The notes: generated by a model not told the origin, from the sequence alone. DNA of 64,000 nt from an uncultured Oscillospiraceae bacterium (GCA_910587345.1 CAJUKH010000054.1:1-64000); one strand, 5' to 3'. Positions 16,525 to 24,522 are shown, counted from the stretch's first letter. A program made the numbers and translations.

Positions 16525-16932
16525 TCACCGCCCCCGGCCTCTTCCCTTCCTCTCGGCAAATTCCGCCGCCTCTTTCAGCCAGCGCATCAGTTCTTCATCC
16601 AACTCTTCCAGGGCAGACACCTGAACATGATGGGTCCACCGGCCGGGGTAGGGTTCGACCGCCACATGGATGCGGGGAGAGTCCTCCCGATGGTCCAGCC
16701 CGAAGGTGACGACCATGTAATTTTCCGACCGATCCCCGGCCCTGCGTACTTTGGCAAAGGAGACAAAGGCAAACTGATAGCGGTTTGCAAAGGCGATCTG
16801 GGTCTTGCTCACCTTGACCCGCACCTCCCCCACCGCCTCCTGCAGCTTTTGAACAAAGGCCTCATAAAGCGCCATGGCCCCCTCATGGCCCTGAAAGAAA
16901 AAGAGGGTATCCCCTGTCCAGATCTCCATCAT
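16525..16932 (-). CDS. DUF5655-type protein
   Basis: 135 residues from the ATG at 16932, with GGAGGAGGG just upstream. It begins MMEIWTGDTLFFFQGHEGAMALYEAF and contains VKVSKTQIAFANRYQFAFVSF, the pattern of the DUF5655 domain found alone in small Firmicutes proteins; its function is unknown. The C-terminus is rich in Lys, Arg and Glu. It has a strong sigma-A promoter and sits upstream of yabP, but with an intervening sigma-E promoter it need not share the sporulation role. Confidence 0.75.
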   Translation of the reverse strand: MMEIWTGDTLFFFQGHEGAMALYEAFVQKLQEAVGEVRVKVSKTQIAFANRYQFAFVSFAKVRRAGDRSENYMVVTFGLDHREDSPRIHVAVEPYPGRWTHHVQVSALEELDEELMRWLKEAAEFAERKGRGRGR

Positions 16933-16999
16933 GTGGCCCTCCTCCCACAGCGGCAAGCCCGGCATCCCTTCCCGGCTCCCCTTTGATATGATTTGTCTG

Positions 17000-17028
17000 A
17001 TGATATCACATCCCCTTCCGGCTGTCAA
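17000..17028 (-). promoter_or_regulatory. Sigma-A promoter of the DUF5655 gene
   Basis: Minus strand TTGACA (17028-17023), 17 bases, TATCAT (17005-17000), extended TG. Confidence 0.85.
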
Positions 17029-17155
17029 TTTCACACTATCAAAAACATTAGCAGCTTATAATTCAACCAACATCTTGTTTCAGGTAAGTTTTTCATGGTA
17101 TCCTTTTCCTGCAAAGGGGGCCGCTCCCCCCAACATTTCAAAGGAGGCACCAACC

Positions 17156-17557
17156 ATGAAAACCATTCCTGAAACCGTACAGAAACTGCTTGGCGAACAG
17201 AGCATCTGGTACATTGCCACCTGCCGGGACCACACCCCCAACGCCGTTCCCGTGGCCTTCAAGCAGATTTTGCCCGACGGCCGGCTGGCCGTGGCCGACG
17301 TGTTCATGCAGGTCACCAAAGCCAATGTGGAAGCCAACGACAAAATCGCCGTCTCGGCCTGCGATGCTTCCACCATGGAGGGCTATCAAGTGAAGGGCAC
17401 CGCCGAATACCTGTCCGGCGGCCCCATCGTGGACCAGTTCAAGGCCGTGGTGGAGGAAGCCACCAAGGGCGGCCTTCACGCCAAGGGCGTGGTGGTCATC
17501 ACCCCCGAGGTCATCATCTCCACCGGGGTAGGCCCCGACAACAACAAGCAGCTGTAA
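17156..17557 (+). CDS. Pyridoxamine 5'-phosphate oxidase-like flavin-binding protein
   Basis: 133 residues from the ATG at 17156, with AAAGGAGG eight bases before it. The split-barrel pattern is clear: MKTIPETVQKLLGEQSIWYIATCRDHTPNAVPV, then LAVADVFMQVTKANVEAN, then VSACDASTMEGYQVKGTAEY, and a terminal GVVVITPEVIISTGVGPDN. Proteins of this class bind FMN or F420 and mostly have unknown substrates. It has its own terminator and starts a plus-strand run of redox-related genes. A TATAAT at 17057-17062 may be its -10, but I see no good -35. Confidence 0.85.
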   Translation: MKTIPETVQKLLGEQSIWYIATCRDHTPNAVPVAFKQILPDGRLAVADVFMQVTKANVEANDKIAVSACDASTMEGYQVKGTAEYLSGGPIVDQFKAVVEEATKGGLHAKGVVVITPEVIISTGVGPDNNKQL

Positions 17558-17583
17558 GCCCTGCCCTCTCCTTCTTTTTCTTC

Positions 17584-17618
17584 GGACCGCCCGGTATTTA
17601 TGACCGGGCGGTCCTTTT
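17584..17618 (+). terminator. Terminator after the PNPOx-like gene
   Basis: Perfect 12-bp GC-rich stem (17584-17595 with 17603-17614) and a T4 tail. Confidence 0.88.
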
Positions 17619-17640
17619 CTTGAAAAATACTTGTACTATG

Positions 17641-17671
17641 CAACTATTTTTATTGACATACTCAACTATTT
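17641..17671. promoter_or_regulatory. CAACTATTT direct repeat across the marR promoter
   Basis: CAACTATTT occurs at 17641-17649 and 17663-17671, 22 bases apart (about two helical turns), bracketing the -35. This is a likely binding site for MarR autoregulation. Confidence 0.5.
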
Positions 17672-17681
17672 GTGCTACCCT
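17653..17681 (+). promoter_or_regulatory. Sigma-A promoter of marR
   Basis: TTGACA (17653-17658), 17-base spacer, TACCCT (17676-17681), extended TG. Confidence 0.78.
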
Positions 17682-17705
17682 ATGTGCCAGAAAGGAGGGG
17701 ACCCC

Positions 17706-18176
17706 ATGGAGCAAGATCTTTTGGAAGAGCTGGTCAGCTGCACCGACCGGTTTTTCTCCCTGATTTCCGCTCTCAGCGACAGCACCTCCCGGCCCCGGGA
17801 CTACGGCACGGGAAAAATACTGAACATGGTGGAGGTCCATACGCTGGCCATGATCGCCAGCACCCCCGGCATCACCCCCACCCAGATCGCTCAAAACTGG
17901 AACCGCACCCTCTCCGCCGCCAGCCGGAACATTGACCGGCTCCAGCGCAAGGGCTACATCCGCAAAGAGTTCCACCCCGGAAACCGCAAGACCATTCACC
18001 TCTACCCCACCGAACCGGGGGAGGAGCTGGCCCGGCTCCACGCAGAGTACGATGCCGCCACCTCCCGGTCTGTGGCCGCCGCCCTGCTGGAGCGGCACTC
18101 CATGGAAGAGCTGCGGACCTTCTCCACCGTGTTGGAGAGCTTCACTCAAATTGTTAAGGAGGAACCCGATCTATGA
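17706..18176 (+). CDS. MarR-family regulator
   Basis: 156 residues from the ATG at 17706 (AAAGGAGGGG upstream). The winged helix covers about 40-110: VEVHTLAMIASTPGITPTQIAQNWNRTLSAASRNIDRLQRKGYI, then a wing with NRKTIHLYPTEPGEEL. MarR proteins are dimeric repressors answering phenolics, drugs or oxidants. The stop overlaps the start of the EFR1 ferredoxin gene in an ATGA, so the two are translationally coupled and the regulator probably controls that protein and itself. Confidence 0.9.
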   Translation: MEQDLLEELVSCTDRFFSLISALSDSTSRPRDYGTGKILNMVEVHTLAMIASTPGITPTQIAQNWNRTLSAASRNIDRLQRKGYIRKEFHPGNRKTIHLYPTEPGEELARLHAEYDAATSRSVAAALLERHSMEELRTFSTVLESFTQIVKEEPDL

Positions 18177-18937
18177 GCTTCTATTCCATCTGTTTCAGCG
18201 CCACCGGCCGCACCAAAGCCGTTGCCGACTTTCTGTGCCAGACCTGGGGCGAGACCTTCACCTTTCTGGACCTGAGCGACCCCAGCTGGACCGCCCCCGC
18301 CCCCTTTGCAGAGGGGGATATCTGTCTGGTCACCGTCCCCGCCTATGAGGGCCGGGTCCCTGCCCCCGCCACAGAGCGCCTGTCCCAGCTGAAGGGCAAC
18401 GGCGCCCAGGCCATTCTGGTGACCACCTTCGGCAACCGGGCCATTGACGACACCCTGCTGGAACTGAAAAACGTGCTGGAATCCCGGGGCTTCCAATGCC
18501 GGGCCGCCTTGGAGAGCGTCACCGAGCATTCCATCCTGCCCCAGTTCGGCACAGGCCGTCCCGACGATGCCGACAAGGCTCAGTTGACCGACTTCATCCG
18601 CCAAATCAAAGATGGTCTGGCCGCCGGAACCCTTCCCCAGTCGGTGGCCGTCCCCGGAAAGGCCCCCTATGCCGAGATGGGCGGCCTCCCCTTCAAGCCC
18701 AAGGGCAATAAAAAGTGCATCCAATGCGGTCTCTGCGCCCGCCGGTGCCCTGCCGGGGCCATTCCTCTGAACGCCCCCCGCACCACCGACAAGGCCAAAT
18801 GTATCAACTGTATGCGCTGTACCGCCATCTGCCCCACCGGGGCACGGAATTTCCCCGCCCCCCTTATGGCGGTGGCCGGTGCGGCCATGAAAAAGCATCT
18901 CTCCGGCCACAGGGAAAACGCCCTCTATCTGAACTGA
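18173..18937 (+). CDS. EFR1-type flavodoxin-ferredoxin fusion
   Basis: 254 residues. The N-terminal half (1-160) is flavodoxin-like: YSICFSATGRTKAVADFL is the phosphate-binding loop and VTVPAYEGRVP a later flavin loop. The C-terminal half carries two [4Fe-4S] motifs, CIQCGLCARRCPAGAI (about 183-198) and CINCMRCTAICPTGAR (about 206-221). EFR1 proteins are anaerobic electron-transfer proteins of unknown partner. It is coupled to the MarR gene by a 4-base overlap and followed by a terminator. Confidence 0.9.
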   Translation: MSFYSICFSATGRTKAVADFLCQTWGETFTFLDLSDPSWTAPAPFAEGDICLVTVPAYEGRVPAPATERLSQLKGNGAQAILVTTFGNRAIDDTLLELKNVLESRGFQCRAALESVTEHSILPQFGTGRPDDADKAQLTDFIRQIKDGLAAGTLPQSVAVPGKAPYAEMGGLPFKPKGNKKCIQCGLCARRCPAGAIPLNAPRTTDKAKCINCMRCTAICPTGARNFPAPLMAVAGAAMKKHLSGHRENALYLN

Positions 18938-18944
18938 CCGCAGT

Positions 18945-18976
18945 GGGCGGCCGTAACACGTTACGGCCGCCCTTTA
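18945..18976 (+). terminator. Terminator of the marR-EFR1 operon
   Basis: 13-bp perfect stem (18945-18957 with 18960-18972), then TTTATTATA. Confidence 0.85.
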
Positions 18977-19012
18977 TTATATAATTCGATATAAAATATC
19001 TTTTATTTCAAT

Positions 19013-19041
19013 TTTACAAATAAGGAAAGCTGTGCTATCAT
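19013..19041 (+). promoter_or_regulatory. Sigma-A promoter of the glutaredoxin-like gene
   Basis: TTTACA (19013-19018), 17 bases, TATCAT (19036-19041), extended TG. The -10 continues into ATCATAG, a half-site of the HxlR palindrome at 19461. Confidence 0.78.
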
Positions 19042-19092
19042 AGACTCATCAAAGGGCCGGAACACCGGCGCCAACTATTGGAGGTCATCACT

Positions 19093-19350
19093 ATGAGCAA
19101 GCTGCAAGTCGTTGGGTCCCACACCTGCAAGGACACCCTGTACGCCATGAACGTTCTCACGTCCAAGGGCGTCGATTTCGACTTTGTGGACATCAGCAGC
19201 AACCTGACCGATTTGAAGGTCTATCTCCGCATCCGGGACAGCCACCCCGAGCTTTACGACGCCGTCCGGGCCAACGGCGGCGTGGGCATCCCCGCCTTTG
19301 TTCTGGCCGACGGCACCGTCACCATGGATATGGAGAAGGCTCTGGCCTGA
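19093..19350 (+). CDS. Monothiol glutaredoxin-like protein
   Basis: 85 residues from the ATG at 19093 (TTGGAGG upstream). The small thioredoxin fold matches clostridial glutaredoxin-related proteins: KLQVVGSHTCKDTLYAMNVL, FDFVDISSNLTDLKVYLRIRD and GGVGIPAFVL with the cis-Pro. The usual CPxC active site reads CKDT, so only the first Cys remains, and a second Cys often seen in GIPC is Ala. It is therefore a monothiol form, better suited to glutathionylation-like, cluster or sensory roles than disulfide exchange. It has its own promoter and terminator. Confidence 0.83.
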   Translation: MSKLQVVGSHTCKDTLYAMNVLTSKGVDFDFVDISSNLTDLKVYLRIRDSHPELYDAVRANGGVGIPAFVLADGTVTMDMEKALA

Positions 19351-19366
19351 AGCATCCCCCCGAAAG

Positions 19367-19389
19367 GGCGGCCCCAAGGGCCGCCTTTT
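19367..19389 (+). terminator. Terminator after the glutaredoxin-like gene
   Basis: GGCGGCC (19367-19373) pairs with GGCCGCC (19379-19385), followed by T4. Confidence 0.75.
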
Positions 19390-19434
19390 CCTCTGCCTCT
19401 CCCTCCCCGGCACAAAACAGCACCCCTTCCTCTC

Positions 19435-19463
19435 TTGACATTTCTTCACCGTCCCTTTATACT
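19435..19463 (+). promoter_or_regulatory. Sigma-A promoter of hxlR
   Basis: TTGACA (19435-19440), 17 bases, TATACT (19458-19463). Confidence 0.88.
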
Positions 19464-19477
19464 ATGATTATCATAGT
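19461..19477. promoter_or_regulatory. Perfect 17-bp palindrome at the hxlR promoter
   Basis: ACTATGATTATCATAGT has two 8-base arms around one central base and overlaps the end of the -10. It is a strong candidate for the HxlR autoregulatory operator. Confidence 0.75.
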
Positions 19478-19501
19478 AACACGGAAAGAGAGGGAATCAC
19501 T

Positions 19502-19888
19502 ATGTATAAACCAAAACTGGAAAAGGATATCCGTTGTCCGCTGGAATACGGTCTGGACATATTCGGCGGTAAATGGACCTCCCGCATCCTCTGCGTCCTC
19601 TCCACCCAGGGCACCATCCGCTACTCCCAGCTGCGCCGGGACCTGGCCGATGTCACCGACGCCGTCCTTTCCGCCGCCCTGAAGGACCTGATCGCCAACG
19701 ACATGGTGGAGCGCATCCAGTATAACGAGATCCCGCCCCGGGTGGAGTACAGCCTCACCGACAAGGGCCGCTCTGCCCTGCCTCTGCTGCAAAGCATCTG
19801 CCGGTGGTCGGGGGTCTTTTTCAAGGACGAGACCGATACCTCCATCCCCCACTGCCAACACTGTGATTACCGGGGGCACGCCGGTTGA
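19502..19888 (+). CDS. HxlR-family regulator
   Basis: 128 residues. The family pattern is complete: CPLEYGLDIFGGKWTSRILCVL, YSQLRRDLADVTDAVLSAALKDLIANDMVER, then PPRVEYSLTDKGRSALPLL. HxlR proteins are winged-helix regulators, several sensing aldehydes, quinones or disulfide stress through an N-terminal Cys; here Cys 12 in IRCPLE is in that place. The C-terminus ends IPHCQHCDYRGHAG, adding two more Cys. GGAAAGAGAGGG precedes the ATG. A perfect palindrome lies on its promoter. Confidence 0.9.
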   Translation: MYKPKLEKDIRCPLEYGLDIFGGKWTSRILCVLSTQGTIRYSQLRRDLADVTDAVLSAALKDLIANDMVERIQYNEIPPRVEYSLTDKGRSALPLLQSICRWSGVFFKDETDTSIPHCQHCDYRGHAG

Positions 19889-19892
19889 GGTC

Positions 19893-19921
19893 TTGACTTT
19901 TCCCCCGAATTGTTCTATGAT
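19893..19921 (+). promoter_or_regulatory. Sigma-A promoter of the TSCPD gene
   Basis: TTGACT (19893-19898), 17 bases, TATGAT (19916-19921). CTATGAT matches seven of eight bases of the HxlR palindrome arm. Confidence 0.8.
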
Positions 19922-19971
19922 ATATAATCATTCCGATAGGACTTTATTTGAACCGGAAAGGAGTTTTTCTC

Positions 19972-20211
19972 ATGTTCTTTAATTATCAGCCCAAGGGCGT
20001 CTGCGCCCGTCAAATGACCTTCGAGGTGGAGGACGGCATCGTCAAGTCCCTTCAGGTCCAGGGCGGCTGTCACGGCAACCTTCAGGGCATCAGCAAGCTG
20101 GTGGTCGGCATGAAGGTGGAGGACGTCATCGCCCGGCTGGAGGGCATCCGCTGCGGCTTCAAGCCCACCTCCTGCCCCGACCAGATGGCACAGGCCCTGA
20201 AGACCCTGTAA
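19972..20211 (+). CDS. TSCPD-domain protein
   Basis: 79 residues from the ATG at 19972 (AAAGGAG upstream). The stand-alone TSCPD family is recognised by YQPKGVCARQMTFEVEDGIV, VQGGCHGNLQGISKL and the terminal GFKPTSCPDQMAQAL, which holds the TSCPD motif. Four Cys are in conserved positions. The domain is otherwise found at the C-terminus of some ribonucleotide reductases; the free-standing protein has no established function. It has its own promoter and terminator next to hxlR. Confidence 0.88.
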   Translation: MFFNYQPKGVCARQMTFEVEDGIVKSLQVQGGCHGNLQGISKLVVGMKVEDVIARLEGIRCGFKPTSCPDQMAQALKTL

Positions 20212-20234
20212 TTTTTGTCCGGCTCTCCCCGTTT

Positions 20235-20264
20235 CCCCTTTGCCGCAAAGCGGCAAAGGGGTTT
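20235..20264 (+). terminator. TSCPD gene terminator
   Basis: 12-bp perfect stem CCCCTTTGCCGC (20235-20246) with 20250-20261, AAA loop, short T-run. Confidence 0.82.
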
Positions 20265-20327
20265 CTGGTCTCTCCCGCAAAATCGGGCCTCCGCTGCCCC
20301 CTGCGCAAGCTGAAAGGAGCATAAAAA

Positions 20328-22910
20328 ATGAAAAAGAGATTGCTTTCCACCCTTCTGGCCCTGACCCTCTGTCTGGGTCCGGCCCTTCCCGCCCTTGCGG
20401 CGGAGGAGGACTTTGTCATTGAAGACGGGGTCCTTGTTGCCTACAACGGTCACGGCGGCAACGTGGTGATCCCCGACGGCGTCACCGAGATCGGCCCGGA
20501 GGTCTTCTACGGCTTCTTCGATTTTTCCGGGCTGAAGGTCACCCTGCCCGACTCCATCCGGGTCATTGGGCAGGAGGCCTTCTGCGAATCGGCCCTGTCC
20601 TCCATCAATCTTCCGGAGGGGCTGACCACCATTGAGGACCTGGCCTTTGCCGAGTGCGGAAGCCTCACCTCCATCACCCTCCCCAGCACGCTGGAAACCA
20701 TCGGGGCCGAGGCCTTTGACAACTGCCGCAGTCTGGCCCGGGTCAGCTTTCCCGACGGTCTGGAGGAGATCGGCGGAAACGCCTTTTCCTTCTGCAAGCT
20801 GACCCAGGTGGACATTCCCGCCGGGGTGACGGTGGGCCGCAACGCCTTTTACGGCAACCCCATCACCAAAGCCACACTGGGCGGCCGCAGCGCCACCAAG
20901 GACGAGCTGACCGCCTATTTCTATGACACCCCCCTTTACTACGGCGCGGGAGAGGAACCGGAGGAGAGTCAGACCCCCGACCGGGACCCCGGCCAAAGCT
21001 CTGACCCGGAGCAGCAGACTCCCGCCCCCTCCCAAAAGCCGGCCCAGGACAATTCCAGCTTTATCATTGAAAACGGCGTGCTGGTCCGCTGCACCGCCAC
21101 CTCGGGCACGGTGACCATCCCCGACGGCGTCACCGCCATCGGCAACGGAGAGGGCCGGGTCTTTGAGCGGGGCGTTCTCAAGGTGGTCCTGCCCGATTCG
21201 GTCCGCACCATCAACGAAGACGCCTTCTGGGACAGCACCGTTCAGGAGGTCAACATCCCCAGCGGCGTCACTGAGATCGGAATGCGGGCCTTCTTGGAGT
21301 GCACCTATCTCAAGCGTATCACCATTCCCAACTCCGTGACCAAAATCGGGGAGCAGGCCTTCCAGAACTGTACCTCCCTCACCAGCGTGACCCTGCCCAA
21401 CACCCTGACGGCGGTGGAGGCCTATGCCTTCTGCGGCTGCTCTGCCCTCACCTCCGTCACCATTCCCGCCTCGGTGCGGGAGATCGGAGAGACTGCCTTC
21501 AGCGGCTGCAGCCTCACCTCCGTCACTCTGCCCAAGGGGCTGAAAAAGCTGGGCACCGCCGCCTTTTCCGGAAACGCCCTCACCTCCATCACCCTGCCTG
21601 ACGCTCTGGAGGAGATGGGAACCGGCGTGGTCTCGGGCTGTGAAGACCTGACCACCATCACCTTCCCCAAAACGGGCAAGCTGGCAGAGAGTATGAAGGG
21701 CATGACAGCCAACCAGTTTATGAACTATCTGGGTCAGTGCCCCTCCCTGAAGAATGTCGTCAATCTGCCCAGCGAGCAGCTTGCGGGCCGGCTGGAAACC
21801 TTCCGTGCCCTCTTTGACGGGGTGGACCCCAACCGCTGGGTGACCGAGCAAAGCCCGGCCATCGTGGCAAAGTCCAACGAGATCACCGCCGGGCTTACCA
21901 GTGATTACGAAAAGGCTCAGGCCATCCACCGGTGGGTGGCGGAAAACGTGGTCTATGACTACGAATACTTCCGGGGGAAAAAGGAGCATACATACCTGCG
22001 CAGCGAGGACGTGCTGGAGCATAAGCTGGCGGTCTGCTCCGGCTATACCAACCTGACCCGGGCGCTTCTGCAGGCCCAGGGTATTCCCGCCGTGTATGTC
22101 CACGGCACCGCCGGCGGCGACGGCCACGCCTGGAATGCCGCCTATATCGACGGGCAGTGGATCTGGATCGACTCCACCTGGGGCCGTCCCGGCAATGGCG
22201 CTTTCTACGACCCCCGGTACTTCGACGCCAGCGACTTCTTCCTGGCTCAGACCCATGAGGCCTTCCCGCCCGCCACAACCCTCAACAATTTCAAGGCCGG
22301 CGACCCCAAGGCCGAGGTAACGGTGGAAGCGGAGCTGCCCGACCCCAACGACCTCCCCTCCTCCTGGGCACAGGAGCAGGTGGACGCCGCCATCCGCTCC
22401 GGGCTGGTGCCCGAGGACCTTCAGACGGGCTATCAGAATAACATCACCCGGGAGGAGTTCTGCCGGCTGATGGTGATGCTGGTGGAGAAAAAGACGGGTA
22501 TGTCCGTCTCTGTCTACGCCACCGTCAAAGGCAAAACCATCACCGACCCCTTCACCGACACCGACAACGCCGATATTCTGGCCGCCCACGCTCTGGGCAT
22601 TGTCAACGGCACCTCTGAAACCACCTTTAACCCGAGCGGCTCCATCACCCGGCAGGAGGCAGCCTCCATGCTCTCCCGCACCGCACAGGTGCTGGATATG
22701 ACCACCGGTAAGGGCCAGAGCTTTAACGATGAGGCTCAGATCGCCCTCTGGGCCAAGGAGGGCGTGGCCTTCACCTCCGGCCTTGTGGACCCCACCACCG
22801 GGGACCGGGTCATGGGCGGCACCGGAGACGGGGATTTCTCCCCCCTCGCCACCTACACCCGTGAGCAGGCCTACCTCACCGCCCTTCGCCTGTCCCACTG
22901 CGGAGAGTAA
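20328..22910 (+). CDS. Surface protein: leucine-rich repeats, transglutaminase-like domain, SLH region
   Basis: 860 residues. A signal peptide ends near ALPALAA (about 25). Two blocks of BspA-type leucine-rich repeats (about 26-190 and 242-440; units like LTSITLPSTLETIGAEAFDNC) are joined by a Pro/Gln/Asp linker. A transglutaminase-like domain (about 525-625) has the full triad: Cys in LAVCSGYTN, His in GDGHAWNA, Asp in WIDSTWG. An SLH-type region (about 675-860, with IVNGTSETTFNPSGSITRQEA) should hold it to the cell wall polymer. The role may be adhesion, or peptide or crosslink cleavage at the surface. AAAGGAG precedes the ATG; monocistronic. Confidence 0.88.
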   Translation: MKKRLLSTLLALTLCLGPALPALAAEEDFVIEDGVLVAYNGHGGNVVIPDGVTEIGPEVFYGFFDFSGLKVTLPDSIRVIGQEAFCESALSSINLPEGLTTIEDLAFAECGSLTSITLPSTLETIGAEAFDNCRSLARVSFPDGLEEIGGNAFSFCKLTQVDIPAGVTVGRNAFYGNPITKATLGGRSATKDELTAYFYDTPLYYGAGEEPEESQTPDRDPGQSSDPEQQTPAPSQKPAQDNSSFIIENGVLVRCTATSGTVTIPDGVTAIGNGEGRVFERGVLKVVLPDSVRTINEDAFWDSTVQEVNIPSGVTEIGMRAFLECTYLKRITIPNSVTKIGEQAFQNCTSLTSVTLPNTLTAVEAYAFCGCSALTSVTIPASVREIGETAFSGCSLTSVTLPKGLKKLGTAAFSGNALTSITLPDALEEMGTGVVSGCEDLTTITFPKTGKLAESMKGMTANQFMNYLGQCPSLKNVVNLPSEQLAGRLETFRALFDGVDPNRWVTEQSPAIVAKSNEITAGLTSDYEKAQAIHRWVAENVVYDYEYFRGKKEHTYLRSEDVLEHKLAVCSGYTNLTRALLQAQGIPAVYVHGTAGGDGHAWNAAYIDGQWIWIDSTWGRPGNGAFYDPRYFDASDFFLAQTHEAFPPATTLNNFKAGDPKAEVTVEAELPDPNDLPSSWAQEQVDAAIRSGLVPEDLQTGYQNNITREEFCRLMVMLVEKKTGMSVSVYATVKGKTITDPFTDTDNADILAAHALGIVNGTSETTFNPSGSITRQEAASMLSRTAQVLDMTTGKGQSFNDEAQIALWAKEGVAFTSGLVDPTTGDRVMGGTGDGDFSPLATYTREQAYLTALRLSHCGE

Positions 22911-22921
22911 AAAGAAATTGC

Positions 22922-22958
22922 AAAACCCCCGGCAGATTCCCTCTGCCGGGGGTTTTTT
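22922..22958 (+). terminator. Terminator shared by converging genes at 22.9 kb
   Basis: 15-bp stem (22922-22936 with 22942-22956), loop TTCCC, T6 on plus. The opposite strand gives a T4 tail, so it can also end the minus-strand lipoprotein gene. Confidence 0.9.
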
Positions 22959-23559
22959 ATGCCTCGTTTTCATATCGAAGGGGCGCATAAAAAATCAGCA
23001 ATTCCACCTTCTCTCCCTCCTCCGGCCAGTCACAGTGAATGCGGAAATCCCCCGCTCCAAAGCCTCTGATTTTTCGGTCAAAGGCCTCTACCTTCCCCGT
23101 AGCAAAGTCGATTACCCCAAGCCTCAGCGTCTCCTCCCCCTCCGGGGCAATATCCTCCAGACAGTTCTCACATAGAAAGGCAGCGGCCTTCCCCCTGTCC
23201 ATGGCCCCATCTTCGCCCAGAGTGACGGTCAGCGTCGCATATCCAAAGTCCGGCTCCTCTATTACCGAAGCGGAGAACCCTTCCTCTCCCCCCTGTATAT
23301 GCCGGATTTGAAATGTGCCGGTGTTTTCCTCTATCAGCTCTCCCCCGCTGTCATAGCGGTTTATCTCGATCGGAACCATGTCAAAGGTATTCAGACTGAT
23401 AAGCCCCACATTATTCTGCCCCCATGCCCACATCCCCGCCCCTTTGCAAAGTACACAATCCGCAGTGGCCGCACAAAGCACCGAAGGTTCTGGCCTTTCT
23501 GCTCCGCATGCAGCCAAAAGGCACAGGGCCAACAATATAGCAGATATTCTCCTTTCCAT
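22957..23559 (-). CDS. Predicted lipoprotein of unknown function
   Basis: 200 residues from the ATG at 23559 (AAAGGAA upstream). The signal peptide ends in the lipobox LLAAC (Cys about 18). The mature part has several Cys (VLCAATADCVLCKG, LCENCLED) and is otherwise acidic, with beta-rich stretches such as FGYATLTVTLGEDGAMDRGKAAAFL. I recognise no domain. It converges on the SLH protein gene and shares its terminator. A palindrome ATGATATCAT about 100 bases upstream may mark its promoter. Confidence 0.7.
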   Translation of the reverse strand: MERRISAILLALCLLAACGAERPEPSVLCAATADCVLCKGAGMWAWGQNNVGLISLNTFDMVPIEINRYDSGGELIEENTGTFQIRHIQGGEEGFSASVIEEPDFGYATLTVTLGEDGAMDRGKAAAFLCENCLEDIAPEGEETLRLGVIDFATGKVEAFDRKIRGFGAGDFRIHCDWPEEGEKVELLIFYAPLRYENEA

Positions 23560-23759
23560 ATTTCTGATTCCTTTCCTCCGCAAAAGACTTTTTTAACAGA
23601 AATTCCACAGGCCAACGCATAGGTCCGTCGTCTGGATTTGCACTAAATCAACCATAACAATGATATCATAAAATTCCGGATTGGTGCAGCCACAGGGACT
23701 ATATTTTTATCACACGCTCATATACTGATGGTACAGCTATAAGGACGTGTGGTGATGAT

Positions 23760-23999
23760 ATGCAGTTGAATGAAGCCGTAAGCAAGCGCCTTGCGGAACT
23801 CCTCGATAAGAAAAATATGACCCAATATCAGCTTTATAAACGGAGTGGTGTTCCCAAATCCACTATCGGAAATATTATCAATTGCTCCTATGAGTCAGTC
23901 AAACTGCGTATTATCCACGAAATATGTCAGGGACTCGAAATCAATATCTATGACTTTTTCGATTCTCCTCTTTTTAGGGAGGACAATCTGGAGCCATAA
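23760..23999 (+). CDS. Small XRE-family regulator 1
   Basis: 79 residues, essentially one helix-turn-helix domain: VSKRLAELLDKKNMTQYQLYKRSGVPKSTIGNIINCSYESVKLRIIHEICQGLEINIYDFF. The DNA-binding pair is around 20-45. GGTGATGAT precedes the ATG. Codon use is AT-richer than the flanking genes. It is the first of several small XRE genes in the 23.7-25.6 kb patch, suggesting imported DNA. Confidence 0.85.
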   Translation: MQLNEAVSKRLAELLDKKNMTQYQLYKRSGVPKSTIGNIINCSYESVKLRIIHEICQGLEINIYDFFDSPLFREDNLEP

Positions 24000-24018
24000 A
24001 ACAAGGCGGTTTCCGATA

Positions 24019-24213
24019 ATGATTCGATATGATCCTCTGTGGCAAACAATGAAACAAAAAGGCATTACGCAATATGCTCTTATCCAATCTGGCGTTGACC
24101 GTCGCACATTGGATTGGCTGAAAAAGAATAAAAATATCACCATGCTCACCCTTGAAAAGTTATGTGATATATTGGACTGTACCCCAAATGATATCGTGCG
24201 GTTTACAAAATAG
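24019..24213 (+). CDS. Small XRE-family regulator 2 (HTH_26-like)
   Basis: 64 residues from the ATG at 24019 (AAGGCGG upstream), 19 bases after the previous stop. It begins MIRYDPLWQTMKQKGITQYAL and ends LTLEKLCDILDCTPNDIVRF. This compact class is often found in phage and conjugative elements. A paralogue lies at 25376. Confidence 0.85.
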   Translation: MIRYDPLWQTMKQKGITQYALIQSGVDRRTLDWLKKNKNITMLTLEKLCDILDCTPNDIVRFTK

Positions 24214-24250
24214 GCCCGCCCATCAAGAAATGATGAGCGAGCCTATTTTT
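24207..24250 (+). terminator. Bidirectional terminator between XRE regulator 2 and the DUF6809 remnant
   Basis: AAAATAGGC (24207-24215) pairs with GCCTATTTT (24241-24249) enclosing a second inner stem, with T residues on plus and the complementary A-run for minus. Confidence 0.7.
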
Positions 24251-24260
24251 ATAAATATTG

Positions 24261-24522
24261 TCAGAAAGGGTTTGCCCCTTCTGCTAACCCCATCAGATAC
24301 CCCTGCTCAAAAAAGTGTCTGCATTCCAATTCGGTCTCTTCCCCAATAACGGCAGCATATTCTTCTAACAAGGGGGGAAACAACGGCTCCGAAAAGAGTT
24401 TGTATCGTTCTTCGCAGATGATTTTTATTTTCGAGAACTGTATTGTAGTCTTGGCTTTGATAAATCTCCCCCTCGTCAAACCGTATAGCCGCCTGGTACA
24501 GTTCCTTCACCGATCTTTTCAT
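24261..24522 (-). pseudogene. Frameshifted DUF6809-like gene
   Basis: Two overlapping frames join into one sensible protein. MKRSVKELYQAAIRFDEGEI (ATG at 24522, GGGAGG upstream) continues, after a one-base shift near 24430 at an A4 tract, into KIICEERYKLFSEPL and LECRHFFEQGYLMGLAEG. Repaired, it is about 86 residues and resembles DUF6809 proteins, which are common beside mobile-element regulators in Oscillospiraceae. It is either a real lesion or a sequencing error. Confidence 0.6.

Noticed and set aside
16931..17155. A longer N-terminus for the PNPOx-like protein
   Set aside because: The extra 75 codons run through the divergent promoter region. The ATG at 17156 has a strong ribosome-binding site and fits the family start.
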